In this document: positions 8,071 to 16,232 of the stretch, piece after piece | Layout of the letters: each line of letters begins with the position of its first letter | Position numbering within the stretch: position 1 is the stretch's first letter | Assembly (NCBI GenBank): GCA_028713555.1 | Contig: JAQTOA010000020.1 | Coordinates: 1 to 42,683, forward strand | Origin: Sterolibacterium sp. | GTDB taxonomy: Bacteria > Pseudomonadota > Gammaproteobacteria > Burkholderiales > Rhodocyclaceae | DNA: 42,683 nt | Reading direction: 5' to 3' | The notes under the pieces: generated by a model | What the model was told of the DNA's origin: nothing | What the model saw: the letters and a program-made list of their open reading frames with translations, nothing else | Databases searched by the model: none | Translations under genes and position numbers: made by a program

Positions 8071-8658
8071 TCAACAGCCCGTGGTGGTCACGACGGAAAT
8101 CCGCGCCGGAACGGTAGGGGAAGCGGCTTGGTAATAAGTAAATTGGCAATTGGCGATATCGGGTGCGCCTTGGATCTGAAAGACCGTATCCGCCAGGCCG
8201 GAAAGGTGTGCCGAGTAGCCCTCGTCCTGAAGGTTTTGCTGGGTGGGATTGAATATCGGGGACAAGCCCGCCGCCGCGACGATGCCGGGATTTCCCGGTT
8301 CCACCGCCGGAATCTCGGTGCTTGCCGGATAGCTGTATACCGTGGCAATCAGCCCGTTTTCGGTGCACACCGATCCGCGCACCGCCGTGTTGCCCGGCTT
8401 GTTGTCCGCCGTGCCGCCAACGGCGCATAATTCCGGATCGGGTATGCCGTTGCGCGTCAGGATCGCCGCATGCACCAGCGCCGTGGCGGCTGCCACCGAT
8501 CCGCGCGCGCCATACAGCTTGGCGATGCGGGCATCGCGTTGCAGGGCGATGAAGCGCGGCAGGGCCACCGCCGCAAGGACGCCGATAATGGTGATGACGA
8601 TCACCAGTTCGATCAGGGTAAAACCAGTTAGGCCTGTTTTCTGGTTAGCAAGCTTCAT
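8071..8658 (-). CDS. mshB: Type IV prepilin, MSHA-type (MshB-like)
   Basis: 195-residue prepilin: leader MKLANQKTGLTG, then FTLIELVIVITIIGVLAAVA with Glu5, then LPRFIALQRDARIAKLYGARGSVAAATALVHA. The globular part contains four cysteines, including a terminal Cys (TTTGC) that could pair with ANC. Canonical MSHA operons place mshB before mshA; this gene lies two genes upstream of the mshA-like pilin, so mshB is the best guess. mshA and mshB assignments could be swapped. It has its own promoter candidate at 8697-8725. Confidence 0.82.
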   Translation of the reverse strand: MKLANQKTGLTGFTLIELVIVITIIGVLAAVALPRFIALQRDARIAKLYGARGSVAAATALVHAAILTRNGIPDPELCAVGGTADNKPGNTAVRGSVCTENGLIATVYSYPASTEIPAVEPGNPGIVAAAGLSPIFNPTQQNLQDEGYSAHLSGLADTVFQIQGAPDIANCQFTYYQAASPTVPARISVVTTTGC

Positions 8659-8696
8659 AATGAGGTAGGAGGTTTTGCCGTCGTTTCCATGTGCAG

Positions 8697-8725
8697 TTTA
8701 TTCCAGACCCTCACAAGTATCTCAA
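8697..8725 (-). promoter_or_regulatory. Candidate sigma-70 promoter of the mshB-like operon
   Basis: On the minus strand TTGAGA (8725-8720), a 17-base spacer and AATAAA (8702-8697), 38 bases upstream of the pilin start. The -35 matches consensus at five of six positions and the -10 at four of six. Confidence 0.45.
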
Positions 8726-8781
8726 TTTCTCCCTGTCCGGATTGCCCAAATAAGCCAGGGATTCCGCATTAGCTCGCCCGA

Positions 8782-9179
8782 TTACTCCAGCCAGTTCTCC
8801 ATTGCCACGCCTGGATACTTTGAGAAATTCCGCGCGTTGTTGGTCACGATGGCCAGGTTGAGGGATACGGCATGAGCGGCAATCAGCTTATCAAGGGTGT
8901 CCTTCCTGCCTCACGGGTGGCTAAACGGATTGGGCCGTAAGCTACGCAGGCGGCTTCATCGAATGGCATGACGGGAATATCCTCAATCAGGCTCGACAGG
9001 TTCTTGCGCTCCCGCTTTGGATTGGCCGATACCGCCACGCCGTATTCCAGTTCTGCGAACGTGATTGCAGACATCACCACGTCACCCACATAGCACTGGG
9101 CAAAGCGCCGGGCGACAGACTCCGGCTGGTTCTTCATGAGATAGATGCACATGTTGGTGTCCAGCATGTAGCTCGGCAT
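8782..9179 (-). pseudogene. vapC: VapC toxin, inactivated by a one-base frameshift
   Basis: PIN-domain toxin of the VapC type: MPSYMLDTNMCIYLMKN at the N-terminus (Asp7), FAELEYG (catalytic Glu), and, in another frame, LDKLIAAHA, IVTNNARNFSKYPG and ENWLE before TAA at 8782-8784. The first frame reads through REAGR and then ends prematurely at 8883 (TPLIS). The second frame supplies GRKDTLDKLIAAHA, the expected continuation. A single-base insertion or deletion near 8901-8912 therefore splits a gene of about 132 codons. The lost part carries catalytic acidic residues, so the toxin should be inactive unless the shift is a sequencing error or programmed. It overlaps vapB by one base (TAATG). Confidence 0.88.
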
Positions 9180-9415
9180 TACAGCGCGTCCCTGTCGGAC
9201 TGTCCCTGATTGCCCCGGCCATCAGCCATGAAGCCAGGCGCGAACTTGGCAAACTTGGTCAGCACACCGGACAATGAACGAGGGGCGGGACGGATTCGAA
9301 TTTCGTCTCCCACGCGTTCTATCACCAGATCGAGATTCGTGCGCGCAAAAGCCAAGTCGGCAGGGATGCGGACCGCTTGCGAATTGCCATTCTTGAAGGC
9401 GCGGGTGGTATGCAT
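9179..9415 (-). CDS. vapB: VapB antitoxin (AbrB/MazE-type)
   Basis: 78-residue antitoxin with the swapped-hairpin AbrB DNA-binding signature RAFKNGNSQAVRIPADL near its N-terminus and a charged C-terminal tail (ADGRGNQGQSDRDAL). ATG 9413-9415 (MHTTRAFKNG) is preferred because GGAG lies six bases upstream; ATG 9427 is possible but has no ribosome site. It pairs with the frameshifted VapC downstream. The module sits between mshF and mshB-like genes, a recent insertion into the pilus operon by position. Confidence 0.85.
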   Translation of the reverse strand: MHTTRAFKNGNSQAVRIPADLAFARTNLDLVIERVGDEIRIRPAPRSLSGVLTKFAKFAPGFMADGRGNQGQSDRDAL

Positions 9416-9430
9416 TTGCGGCTCCATGAA

Positions 9431-9439
9431 GGGGGGGGG
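9431..9439. repeat. Nine-G homopolymer upstream of vapB
   Basis: A run of nine G (nine C on the vapB strand) lies 16 bases before the preferred vapB start. Such tracts are slippage-prone and can vary spacing in a promoter or leader; it could also be a sequencing-sensitive site. A TGTATGCATCA palindromic patch follows at about 9443-9453. Confidence 0.7.
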
Positions 9440-9540
9440 CGATGTATGCATCATGGGCCGATCTGCGCCGAAAGTAAATACGCGGATGTACGTTCGGCTG
9501 GCTTGTCCAACGGGGAATCCGGATGCCCGGATTGCATAAC

Positions 9541-10050
9541 TTAAAACCACCGGTAGGGCGTGACCGCGACCACCCGGACGGTGTCTCCCCGCCCGAACAT
9601 CGGATTGCCGGAAGGCGCTATTCGCCAGCTTAAGGCCATTTCACCCGCCACGCGCTCGCATCGCGGGCACTCCAGGTTCTTGTGCAGAATCGGCCGGTAA
9701 CGCAACTCTTTGCGCAGGGTATCGAAATACCAGTTCCCCGGCGGAAATTTTGGCGGAGCGGCGGAAAATTCACCAAGATATTCCTCTGGCGGTTTTTCAA
9801 TCCAGCGCACCGGGTTGCTACCCGCCAGTTCGGCAATATTCGCCTCGCGTTTGGTCATGATCCTGTCCGCCATTTCCCAGCGCAGGCCGGAGCGGATGTG
9901 GCTGATGGTCATTTCAACTGCGGTTTTCTCTCCCAGTTCTTGCAGTTCCTGGAAACGGTTGAGCTCCATCAGCCAGATCAGCGCGATGACGACCAGCGCC
10001 ATGGAAAACTCTAAGTGATTGAGTCCGGCTTGGCGCTTGATGCACCGCAT
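9541..10050 (-). CDS. mshF: Divergent prepilin-like pilus protein (MshF-like)
   Basis: 169 residues from ATG 10050. The N-terminus MRCIKRQAG followed by LNHLEFSMALVVIALIWLM resembles a prepilin: glycine before the cleavage point, Glu at mature position 5, then a hydrophobic helix. The usual FTLIEL is replaced by LNHLEF. The soluble part has LRWEMADRIMTKREANIAEL, a CPRC pair and GNWYFD--RKELRYRP. Its place after mshE and mshG is that of mshF in MSHA operons, which supports the name, although sequence identity to a specific mshF cannot be judged here. An ATG at 10104 would add 18 residues. Flanked by higBA and vapBC modules. Confidence 0.65.
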   Translation of the reverse strand: MRCIKRQAGLNHLEFSMALVVIALIWLMELNRFQELQELGEKTAVEMTISHIRSGLRWEMADRIMTKREANIAELAGSNPVRWIEKPPEEYLGEFSAAPPKFPPGNWYFDTLRKELRYRPILHKNLECPRCERVAGEMALSWRIAPSGNPMFGRGDTVRVVAVTPYRWF

Positions 10051-10135
10051 TATTTCGGATAGATGTGATTCGTGGTTGATTTGAGCAACGCGCCCATTGT
10101 CCATCGCTCTGCTTGGGGCAAAACCGGGTTCGGAT

Positions 10136-10444
10136 CTAAGCGGCCTGAAGCGTCTTTATTTCCTCATATCGCCCGTGTTGAGCCAACTCCCAAAGATCAA
10201 GCGTCTGTTGCATACGCAGCCAAATTTCCGGTCCATTGCCCAGAGCTTTACCGAGGCGCATTGCCATGTCTGGAGTAAGCGTTCGTTTCTCGTTAAGGAT
10301 TTCGGAAACTGTCAAGCGGGAGACTCCGATCCAATCGGCGAACTCCTTCTGAGTCATCTTTAGCGCCGGCAGGACATCCTCGCGAAGGATCGCTCCAGGA
10401 TGGGTCGGACGCCGCTTCGGGTCTCGCAGGGATTTTGTCGCCAT
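10136..10444 (-). CDS. higA: HigA-type antitoxin (Xre family)
   Basis: 102-residue helix-turn-helix antitoxin. THPGAILREDVLPALKMT is the HigA N-terminal signature; QKEFADWIGVSRLTVSEILN is the HTH and TPDMAMRLGKALGNGPEIWLRMQQ the conserved C-terminal helix pair. It follows the toxin gene, the reversed order typical of higBA, and overlaps it by one base (TAATG). It neutralises HigB and represses the operon. Confidence 0.92.
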   Translation of the reverse strand: MATKSLRDPKRRPTHPGAILREDVLPALKMTQKEFADWIGVSRLTVSEILNEKRTLTPDMAMRLGKALGNGPEIWLRMQQTLDLWELAQHGRYEEIKTLQAA

Positions 10445-10722
10445 TAGTGGTAATCCTCCAGATTGACAATCGTCACATCATCGCCATCAAAGCGAAAAGT
10501 GATCCGCCAGTTTCCAGACACGGTCATGGACCAATGACCTTTCCGGCTCCCTTTGAGCGGGTGGAGGTACATGCCCGGGATGTTCAACTGATCTACATCG
10601 TTTGCCTCATCCAAAGCATCCAGAATGCGGTTGATTCGACTTGCATGTTGGGATTGGATTCCGCTGGCATCCCCTTTTCGGAAAAACCGCTCAAGACCTT
10701 TGTGCTGGAAATTCTTAATCAC
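10444..10722 (-). CDS. higB: HigB-type toxin (RelE/ParE fold, ribosome-dependent mRNA interferase)
   Basis: 92 residues with IKNFQHKGLERFFRKGDASG, the family motif HPLKGSRKGHWSMTVSGNWRI and the ending TFRFDGDDVTIVNLEDYH. All elements of HigB-1-like toxins are present, so it looks intact. Start GTG 10722. A promoter candidate lies so close upstream that the transcript may be nearly leaderless. Inserted between mshG and mshF on the same strand. Confidence 0.92.
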   Translation of the reverse strand: MIKNFQHKGLERFFRKGDASGIQSQHASRINRILDALDEANDVDQLNIPGMYLHPLKGSRKGHWSMTVSGNWRITFRFDGDDVTIVNLEDYH

Positions 10723-10729
10723 GGCTTGT

Positions 10730-10758
10730 AGTGTAATGGTTAATATGGTTTAGTGCAA
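10730..10758 (-). promoter_or_regulatory. Promoter of higBA
   Basis: On the minus strand TTGCAC (10758-10753), a 17-base spacer and TACACT (10735-10730). Transcription would start near 10723, at the GTG of higB. The spacer holds a repeated TGGTTA/TGGTTT motif and an ACATATGT palindrome lies just upstream; both are possible HigA sites. Confidence 0.6.
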
Positions 10759-10794
10759 TCCATGGCATTACATATGTTCATGGCACGAATTGTC

Positions 10795-12036
10795 TTACTT
10801 TTTGATTGCCGCCTTGCCGAGGTCCCAGATTGGCAGGAAGATGCCCAGCGCCAGCACCAGCACCATGACGCCCAGGAAGGTGATCAAGATCGGTTCGATC
10901 TGCTGCGCCAGGGTTTTAAGTTCATATTGGACTTCGTTCTGATACATGGCCGCGATCTCTTCCATCATCTCGTCAACCGCGCCGGATTCTTCGCCGACTG
11001 CGATCATTTGCAGGACGACTGGTGTAAACACCGCAGCTTTTGTGGCTACCGTCAAAATGCTCTCGCCGCGCTCGACGCCTTCACGCATGTTTTCGACCTT
11101 GCGCGCGATGTAGTCATTGTCTACTGTCATCGCCACCGTGGTGAGCGCCTGGATGATCGGCACGCCGCTCTTGGTGGCCAGTGCGAAACTGCGCGCGAAG
11201 CGGGCCAGGGTGGCCTTGCGGATGATCTTGCCGGCGATCGGGAAGCCGAGCTTGAGTTCATCCCATTTCAATTTGCCGGCAGCGGTGCCGGTCCAACTGC
11301 GGAAGGCGAAAAAAGCCGCTGCCATGGCGCCGATCAGCACATGCCACCAGCTCACCATGAAGTTCGAGAAGCCGAGCAGGATCCGGGTCATCAGCGGCAA
11401 TTCGGCGTTGAAACCGGCGAACACCTTGGCGAACACCGGGATCACAAAAATATTCACAATGAACATGGCGCCCACCATCGCCGTGATGACGAAAGAGGGG
11501 TAGCGCAAGGCCGATTTCACCTGCTGCTTCATGAAGCTCTCGAACTCCATGTGGTCGAACAGGCGGATAAAGACTTCTTCGAGCCGCCCGGTCATTTCGC
11601 CGACGCGCACCATGGAGAGATAGAACGCGGAAAAAACCTTCGGGTGGCGCGCCAGGGAGACCGACAGTTCGCGGCCGGAATCGAGGCTTTCGCGCACTTC
11701 CTGGATCACTTCCTTCATCGCGGGATTGATGCTTGATTCCTGCAGGCCGGTCAGCGCGCGCATGATGGGTACGCCGGCCTTGAGCAGGGTGTAGATTTGC
11801 CGGGAAAACATCAGCACGTCGATGTGTTCGACTTTCTGCTTGAAGAGTTGCAAGTCGGCCAGTTTGCCCAATGAGAATGCAGTCCTGGCGGCGGATTCCG
11901 GCGCCGGAGTGATGCTGAGCGGAATGATGCCGCGGCTGGACAGGTCATCGGCGACCGCCGCTGAACTCGCCCCCTCCAGGACCCCCTGGGTCATTTGTCC
12001 GCCGGCATCGCGGCCGCGATAAGCGAAATTCGGCAT
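10795..12036 (-). CDS. mshG: MSHA biogenesis inner-membrane platform protein MshG (GspF/PilC family)
   Basis: 413 residues, the usual GspF/PilC length. An N-terminal cytoplasmic region (MPNFAYRGRDAGGQMTQGVLEG) is followed by two T2SSF domains, each with helical hairpins; three membrane segments lie at about 170-195, 215-240 and 375-400. Conserved family patches are seen, such as FSRQIYTLLKAGVPIMRAL, FARSFALATKSGVPIIQAL and VGEESGAVDEMMEEIA. The protein connects the ATPase MshE to pilin assembly. It starts five bases after the mshE stop. Confidence 0.93.
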   Translation of the reverse strand: MPNFAYRGRDAGGQMTQGVLEGASSAAVADDLSSRGIIPLSITPAPESAARTAFSLGKLADLQLFKQKVEHIDVLMFSRQIYTLLKAGVPIMRALTGLQESSINPAMKEVIQEVRESLDSGRELSVSLARHPKVFSAFYLSMVRVGEMTGRLEEVFIRLFDHMEFESFMKQQVKSALRYPSFVITAMVGAMFIVNIFVIPVFAKVFAGFNAELPLMTRILLGFSNFMVSWWHVLIGAMAAAFFAFRSWTGTAAGKLKWDELKLGFPIAGKIIRKATLARFARSFALATKSGVPIIQALTTVAMTVDNDYIARKVENMREGVERGESILTVATKAAVFTPVVLQMIAVGEESGAVDEMMEEIAAMYQNEVQYELKTLAQQIEPILITFLGVMVLVLALGIFLPIWDLGKAAIKK

Positions 12037-12041
12037 CGGCT

Positions 12042-13748
12042 TTATTCATCCAGTTGCGAACTGACGCGCATCGCTTCTTCGGCGCTGGTGCGTCCTGCCA
12101 GCACCAGATTCACCGCATCACGCCGCAAGGTATTGCTGGCCATTTGTTCTCGCCCCAGGCGCATGAACTGACTGGGATCGCCGTGGTTGAGTGATTCGAC
12201 CAGCGCATTGGTCATTTCCAGAAATTCATAAACGCCCTGACGCCCCAGGTAACCCGTGTTATTGCAATGCGAACAGCCGCGACCTTTCTTATAGACATGC
12301 GCATCGACATGGTCGCCCAGTTCATAGCGCAGCCACTCGTGTTCATGCGGCGGCGGCAGGTAAGTCTCGCTGCAATTCTCGCAGATCACCCGGACCAGAC
12401 GCTGCGCCAGAACCAGTTGCAGCGACAGCGCCACCATGTAGCGCGGCACGCCCATGTCGAGCAGGCGGATCGGCGTCGTCAGGGCATCGTTGGTGTGCAG
12501 CGTGGATAGCACCATGTGGCCGGTCATGGAGGCGCGCATGCCGATTTCAGCGGTGATCTGGTCACGCATTTCGCCCACCAGAATAATGTCCGGATCCTGG
12601 CGCAGCGCGGAGCGCAAGACCCGATCGAAGGTCAGGTCGATCTTGTCATGGACTTGCACCTGGTTGATGCCGGGCAGGCGATATTCAACCGGATCCTCGA
12701 CCGTGATGACTTTCTTCTCCGGGGTGTTGAGTTCGGACAATGCGGCATACAGCGTGGTGGTCTTGCCGGAACCGGTCGGGCCGGTGACCAGCACCATGCC
12801 GCTGGGACGATGGATGTTATGGCGCAAGCGCTCCAGGATATGCGGCGGAATGCGCATCCGGTCGAGGCCGAGAATGCCGGTGCTCTGGTTGAGCAGGCGC
12901 ATCACCACCGATTCGCCATATTGCGTGGGCATGCTGGAGATACGCACATCGACGTTGGAATTGCGCAGCTTGATATTGAAGCGGCCGTCCTGTGGCAGGC
13001 GCTTTTCGGAAATATCCAGGCCGGAGATCAGTTTCAGGCGCAACACCAGGGCCGTGGCGATCTTGCTGTCGGCCTCGGTCTGGATATGCAGCACGCCGTC
13101 GATGCGGAAGCGGATGACAAGATTCTTTTCCTGCGGTTCGATGTGGATATCCGAGGCGCGGGTTTTCAAGGCTTCTTCGAAAACCGTGTTGAGCAGCTTG
13201 ACCACCGGGGCATCTTCGGCGCCGGCAGTCAGGCCGAGCACATTGCCGAAGTCGCTCGGGACATCGGCCATATCCGCCGTCAACTCTTTGGCCAGGCCAT
13301 GAATTTCTTCGGTGCGGGTGTAGACCCGGTCGATCAGCCCCATCAACTGGCTTTCCATCACCACCGCCAGGAATATCTCGCGCCGCACGATGCGGGTCAC
13401 TTCGTCGTAAGCGGTCAGATCGGTGGGGTCGGCGAAACCGATGATCAACAGCTCGTTGTCTTCATCCAGCACGATCGCGCGGTTGCGGCGCGCCTGGGCT
13501 TCGGGCAGCAGCTTGATCAATTTCGGCTTGGGATTGAAAGTCTTAAGATCGATAAAGGGGGCGTTCAACTGTTTCGCCAGCGCCTTGGCGATGCTTTCCT
13601 CGGTGACATAGCCGCTCTCGACAAAAACCCGTCCGAGTTTGCGCCCGCTGCGTTTTTGCTCGGCCAAGGCGAGCTGCAGTTGCTCATCGGTCAACAAGCC
13701 TTGGGTTATCAGCAAGTCGCCGAGGCGAATTTTTTCCGGGCGTGGCAT
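12042..13748 (-). CDS. mshE: MSHA pilus extension ATPase MshE (GspE/PilB family) with c-di-GMP-binding MshEN domain
   Basis: 568 residues. The N-terminus holds the two MshEN half-motifs, RLGDLLITQGLLTDEQLQLA (from residue 8) and KLGRVFVESGYVTEESIAKA (from 37), which in V. cholerae MshE bind c-di-GMP; the second begins with Lys rather than Arg. The ATPase core has Walker A GPTGSGKT (323-330), Asp box VITVEDPVEYR (about 347-357), Walker B IILVGEMRD (388-396) and His box GHMVLSTLHTN. A four-cysteine zinc site is formed by CENC (456-459) and CSHC (492-495). It powers pilin polymerisation at the inner membrane. First gene of the pilus cluster and divergent from trmL. Confidence 0.95.
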   Translation of the reverse strand: MPRPEKIRLGDLLITQGLLTDEQLQLALAEQKRSGRKLGRVFVESGYVTEESIAKALAKQLNAPFIDLKTFNPKPKLIKLLPEAQARRNRAIVLDEDNELLIIGFADPTDLTAYDEVTRIVRREIFLAVVMESQLMGLIDRVYTRTEEIHGLAKELTADMADVPSDFGNVLGLTAGAEDAPVVKLLNTVFEEALKTRASDIHIEPQEKNLVIRFRIDGVLHIQTEADSKIATALVLRLKLISGLDISEKRLPQDGRFNIKLRNSNVDVRISSMPTQYGESVVMRLLNQSTGILGLDRMRIPPHILERLRHNIHRPSGMVLVTGPTGSGKTTTLYAALSELNTPEKKVITVEDPVEYRLPGINQVQVHDKIDLTFDRVLRSALRQDPDIILVGEMRDQITAEIGMRASMTGHMVLSTLHTNDALTTPIRLLDMGVPRYMVALSLQLVLAQRLVRVICENCSETYLPPPHEHEWLRYELGDHVDAHVYKKGRGCSHCNNTGYLGRQGVYEFLEMTNALVESLNHGDPSQFMRLGREQMASNTLRRDAVNLVLAGRTSAEEAMRVSSQLDE

Positions 13749-13827
13749 TAGAATCTCCAGTAGTATTGAGCCGATTCTACTTGAAGCTCAAGTCGATCTC
13801 GCCTGCATAAAGCCTATTTTTCCCTGG

Positions 13828-14292
13828 ATGTTCAACATCGTCCTCTATCAGCCGGAAATTCCTCCCAATACCGGCAATGTCATTCGCCTGTGCGCCAATG
13901 TCGGTGCTTGCCTGCATCTTGTCAAGCCGCTTGGCTTCGATCTCAGCGCGGCGCGGCTGCGGCGTGCCGGGATGGATTACGCGGAACTGGCGGAAGTGCG
14001 CATTCATGAGAATTGGGCCGCCTGTCTGGATGTTCTCGGTATATCGCGCTTGTTCGCGCTGACCACCAAGGGAGCGACACGCCACGACACGCCGCGTTAT
14101 GTTCCGGGGGATGCTTTTGTTTTCGGTCCGGAAACCAGCGGCTTGCCGGCGCATATCCTGTCCAGCATAGAATCAGGGCGGCGCATCCGCTTGCCGATGA
14201 CGCCCGGCTGCCGCAGCCTCAACCTATCCAACAGCGTGGCGGTGGTGGCTTATGAAGCCTGGCGGCAAGTAGGTTTTGCGGGGGGTACGTGA
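13828..14292 (+). CDS. trmL: tRNA (cytidine(34)-2'-O)-methyltransferase TrmL
   Basis: 154-residue SPOUT methyltransferase that 2'-O-methylates the wobble base of tRNA-Leu isoacceptors. The knot motifs are present: PPNTGNVIRLCANVGACLHL near the N-terminus, FGPETSGLP, and RSLNLSNSVAVVAYEAWRQ at the C-terminus. ATG 13828 gives the conserved MFNIVLYQPEIPPNTGN. Upstream codons are open but lie in the mshE promoter region. It converges on gpsA, with 12 bases between their stops. Confidence 0.95.
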   Translation: MFNIVLYQPEIPPNTGNVIRLCANVGACLHLVKPLGFDLSAARLRRAGMDYAELAEVRIHENWAACLDVLGISRLFALTTKGATRHDTPRYVPGDAFVFGPETSGLPAHILSSIESGRRIRLPMTPGCRSLNLSNSVAVVAYEAWRQVGFAGGT

Positions 14293-14304
14293 GCGAAAGC
14301 GGTG

Positions 14305-15297
14305 TTATTCGTCTTTCGGGTCGCGCGCCATGAGTTGTTCAACCGCCGCCGCCGCCGACAGGCGGCCATCCAGCAAGGCGCAGACGGTCTGCGTAATGGG
14401 CATATCCACATTCAATTGCGCGGCGCGCCGGGCGACTTCACGTGCGCTCGGCACGCCCTCGGCGACGTGCCCCAGTTCGCGCGTAATCGTTTCCAGCGTT
14501 TGCCCACTGGCCAGAGCCAGGCCGACACGGCGGTTGCGCGATAAATCGCCCGTGCAGGTCAGGATCAGGTCGCCCATTCCAGCCAGCCCCATGAAGGTTT
14601 CGCGTCGCGCACCCAAGGCCATGCCAAAGCGCACCGTTTCCGCCAGACCTCGCGTGATCAGTGCGGCACGGGCGTTGAGACCGAGGCCGAGCCCGTCGCA
14701 TATGCCGGTGGCTATCGCCAGGATGTTCTTCACCGCCCCCCCGACTTCGGCGCCGATCACGTCGCTGCCGGCATAGATACGCAGACGCTGGCTGGATAAT
14801 GCCTGTGACATGGTGCGGGCGAAGCCGGCATCGACGGAAGCGAGGGTCACGGCAGTGGGCAGACCGCGCGCCACTTCCTCAGCGAAACTTGGCCCGGTCA
14901 AAACGCCGTTGGACGTCGCGGAGGTGGTCATTTCTTCAGCGGCAACCTGATGCGGCAGCAGGCCGGTGCCCGCTTCGAGTCCCTTGCAAACCCACAGAAA
15001 GTGTAGCGACGGCGCTGTCCGGCGCAGCGTACTGAGTGTCGAGCGCAACTCGGCCAAAGGTGCGGCAATCAAGGCCAGTTCCGCGCGATCGACCGAGGCG
15101 GCGAAGTCGCCGGTGAGCGCCAAGGCTTTCGGAAAGGCCTGGCCGGGTAAATAGGCAGGGTTCTCGCGCGCTGCTTGTAACCTGGCAACCAAGCCGGCAT
15201 CATGCACCCACAGCGTCACCGCATGCGCATCGCTGCGCGCGAAAGCAATGGCCAGCGCGGTGCCCCAGGCGCCGGCGCCGAGGACGGCGATTTTCAA
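14305..15297 (-). CDS. gpsA: NAD(P)+-dependent glycerol-3-phosphate dehydrogenase
   Basis: 330 residues. Makes sn-glycerol-3-phosphate from dihydroxyacetone phosphate for phospholipid synthesis. The Rossmann motif [10 protein letters not shown] lies at residues 7-16, followed by the family motifs [32 protein letters not shown], the catalytic lysine region [17 protein letters not shown] and [14 protein letters not shown]. Last gene of the arsR-rhodanese-grxC-secB-SH3-gpsA operon, with one base separating it from the SH3 gene. Confidence 0.97.
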   Translation of the reverse strand: MKIAVLGAGAWGTALAIAFARSDAHAVTLWVHDAGLVARLQAARENPAYLPGQAFPKALALTGDFAASVDRAELALIAAPLAELRSTLSTLRRTAPSLHFLWVCKGLEAGTGLLPHQVAAEEMTTSATSNGVLTGPSFAEEVARGLPTAVTLASVDAGFARTMSQALSSQRLRIYAGSDVIGAEVGGAVKNILAIATGICDGLGLGLNARAALITRGLAETVRFGMALGARRETFMGLAGMGDLILTCTGDLSRNRRVGLALASGQTLETITRELGHVAEGVPSAREVARRAAQLNVDMPITQTVCALLDGRLSAAAAVEQLMARDPKDE

Positions 15298-15298
15298 G

Positions 15299-15733
15299 CT
15301 AGACCCCCCAGACTTGATTGACGCGGATAAAGCCGCCCTGACCGCTACGGTGCCTGATTTTGGCCCAGCCCGCGACGGGAAGGGGCTCGACCAATTCCAG
15401 CACCACGTCTTTCTCGGCTTCGAAGACTATCGCTGCATTCGGTTCAGGTTGGGAACGCACTTGCGCGCGGTGTGCCGTCACCAGTACCGTTCGTTTTTCG
15501 GAGACTTGGCGTTTTTCGACCCAGGCCATGCTCCCGGCGGCATCGCGCACCTTGCACCAGCCTTCCAGGGTGACCACCACCTCGACCGGGGTATGCCGCG
15601 CGATTGCGAACAGCGGCGTGGCTTTCAGCGATGGCGCGTCATACATCACCGCCGCATCGGCTAGCGAAAAGTAGTCGATCGCCGATGCCGGCAGAGCCGT
15701 AAGCGCTAGTATGACAAAAACAAGTCGACGCAT
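15299..15733 (-). CDS. Exported bacterial SH3-domain protein
   Basis: 144 residues with a clear signal peptide ([18 protein letters not shown]). Two bacterial-SH3-like stretches follow: [20 protein letters not shown] with [20 protein letters not shown], then [20 protein letters not shown] with [20 protein letters not shown]. Such domains bind peptidoglycan or peptides in the periplasm. Genes of this type often sit between secB and gpsA in Betaproteobacteria. Specific role unknown. Confidence 0.85.
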   Translation of the reverse strand: MRRLVFVILALTALPASAIDYFSLADAAVMYDAPSLKATPLFAIARHTPVEVVVTLEGWCKVRDAAGSMAWVEKRQVSEKRTVLVTAHRAQVRSQPEPNAAIVFEAEKDVVLELVEPLPVAGWAKIRHRSGQGGFIRVNQVWGV

Positions 15734-15738
15734 GGCGC

Positions 15739-16206
15739 TTACTGAATCGGAATTTCGCCGGACGGATGGGTCTGCTGTTGTTGAGCCATCAGGCGCTGCT
15801 GGTGGACCGCTTCGAAATTCACCGGGGCCAATAAGACAGGAGGGAATCCGGCTCGCGTGATCAGATCGGAGATCGTTTCGCGGGCATAGGGGAACAGGAT
15901 GTTCGGGCAGGCGATCGAGAGTATCTGCTCCATGTCTTGTTCCGGCACATGGCGGATTTGGAAGATGCCGGCTTGCCCGGCTTCGACCAGGAACAGCGTC
16001 TTCTCGCCGATCTTGGCCGTGACCGTCACTGTCAGCAAGACCTGGAACATGCCTTCGTCGAGTCCGCTGGTTTCGCTGTGCAACTGCACCTCGACCGCGG
16101 GATTTTCGCGCTCGAGGAAAACTTGCGGCGCATTGGGAACTTCGAGGGAAATATCCTTGGCGTAGATTTTTTCGATGCTAAAAACAGGGGCTTGCGGTTC
16201 GTTCAT
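15739..16206 (-). CDS. secB: Protein-export chaperone SecB
   Basis: 155 residues. Tetrameric cytoplasmic chaperone that delivers unfolded preproteins to SecA. Family signatures: FSIEKIYAKDISLEVPNAPQ, PNILFPYARETISDLITRAGFPPVLLAPVNFE and the Gln-rich tail. ATG 16206 (MNEPQAP) is chosen because AAGG lies eight bases upstream; an in-frame ATG at 16236 overlaps the grxC stop and has no ribosome site. Cotranscribed with grxC. Confidence 0.96.
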   Translation of the reverse strand: MNEPQAPVFSIEKIYAKDISLEVPNAPQVFLERENPAVEVQLHSETSGLDEGMFQVLLTVTVTAKIGEKTLFLVEAGQAGIFQIRHVPEQDMEQILSIACPNILFPYARETISDLITRAGFPPVLLAPVNFEAVHQQRLMAQQQQTHPSGEIPIQ

Positions 16207-16232
16207 GGGTTTCGCCTTAGTGTGGAAATGGT

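Noticed and set aside
10753..11736. Plus-strand frame of 327 codons opposite mshG
   Set aside because: His/Asp-rich composition typical of an antisense shadow; mshG is clearly the real gene.
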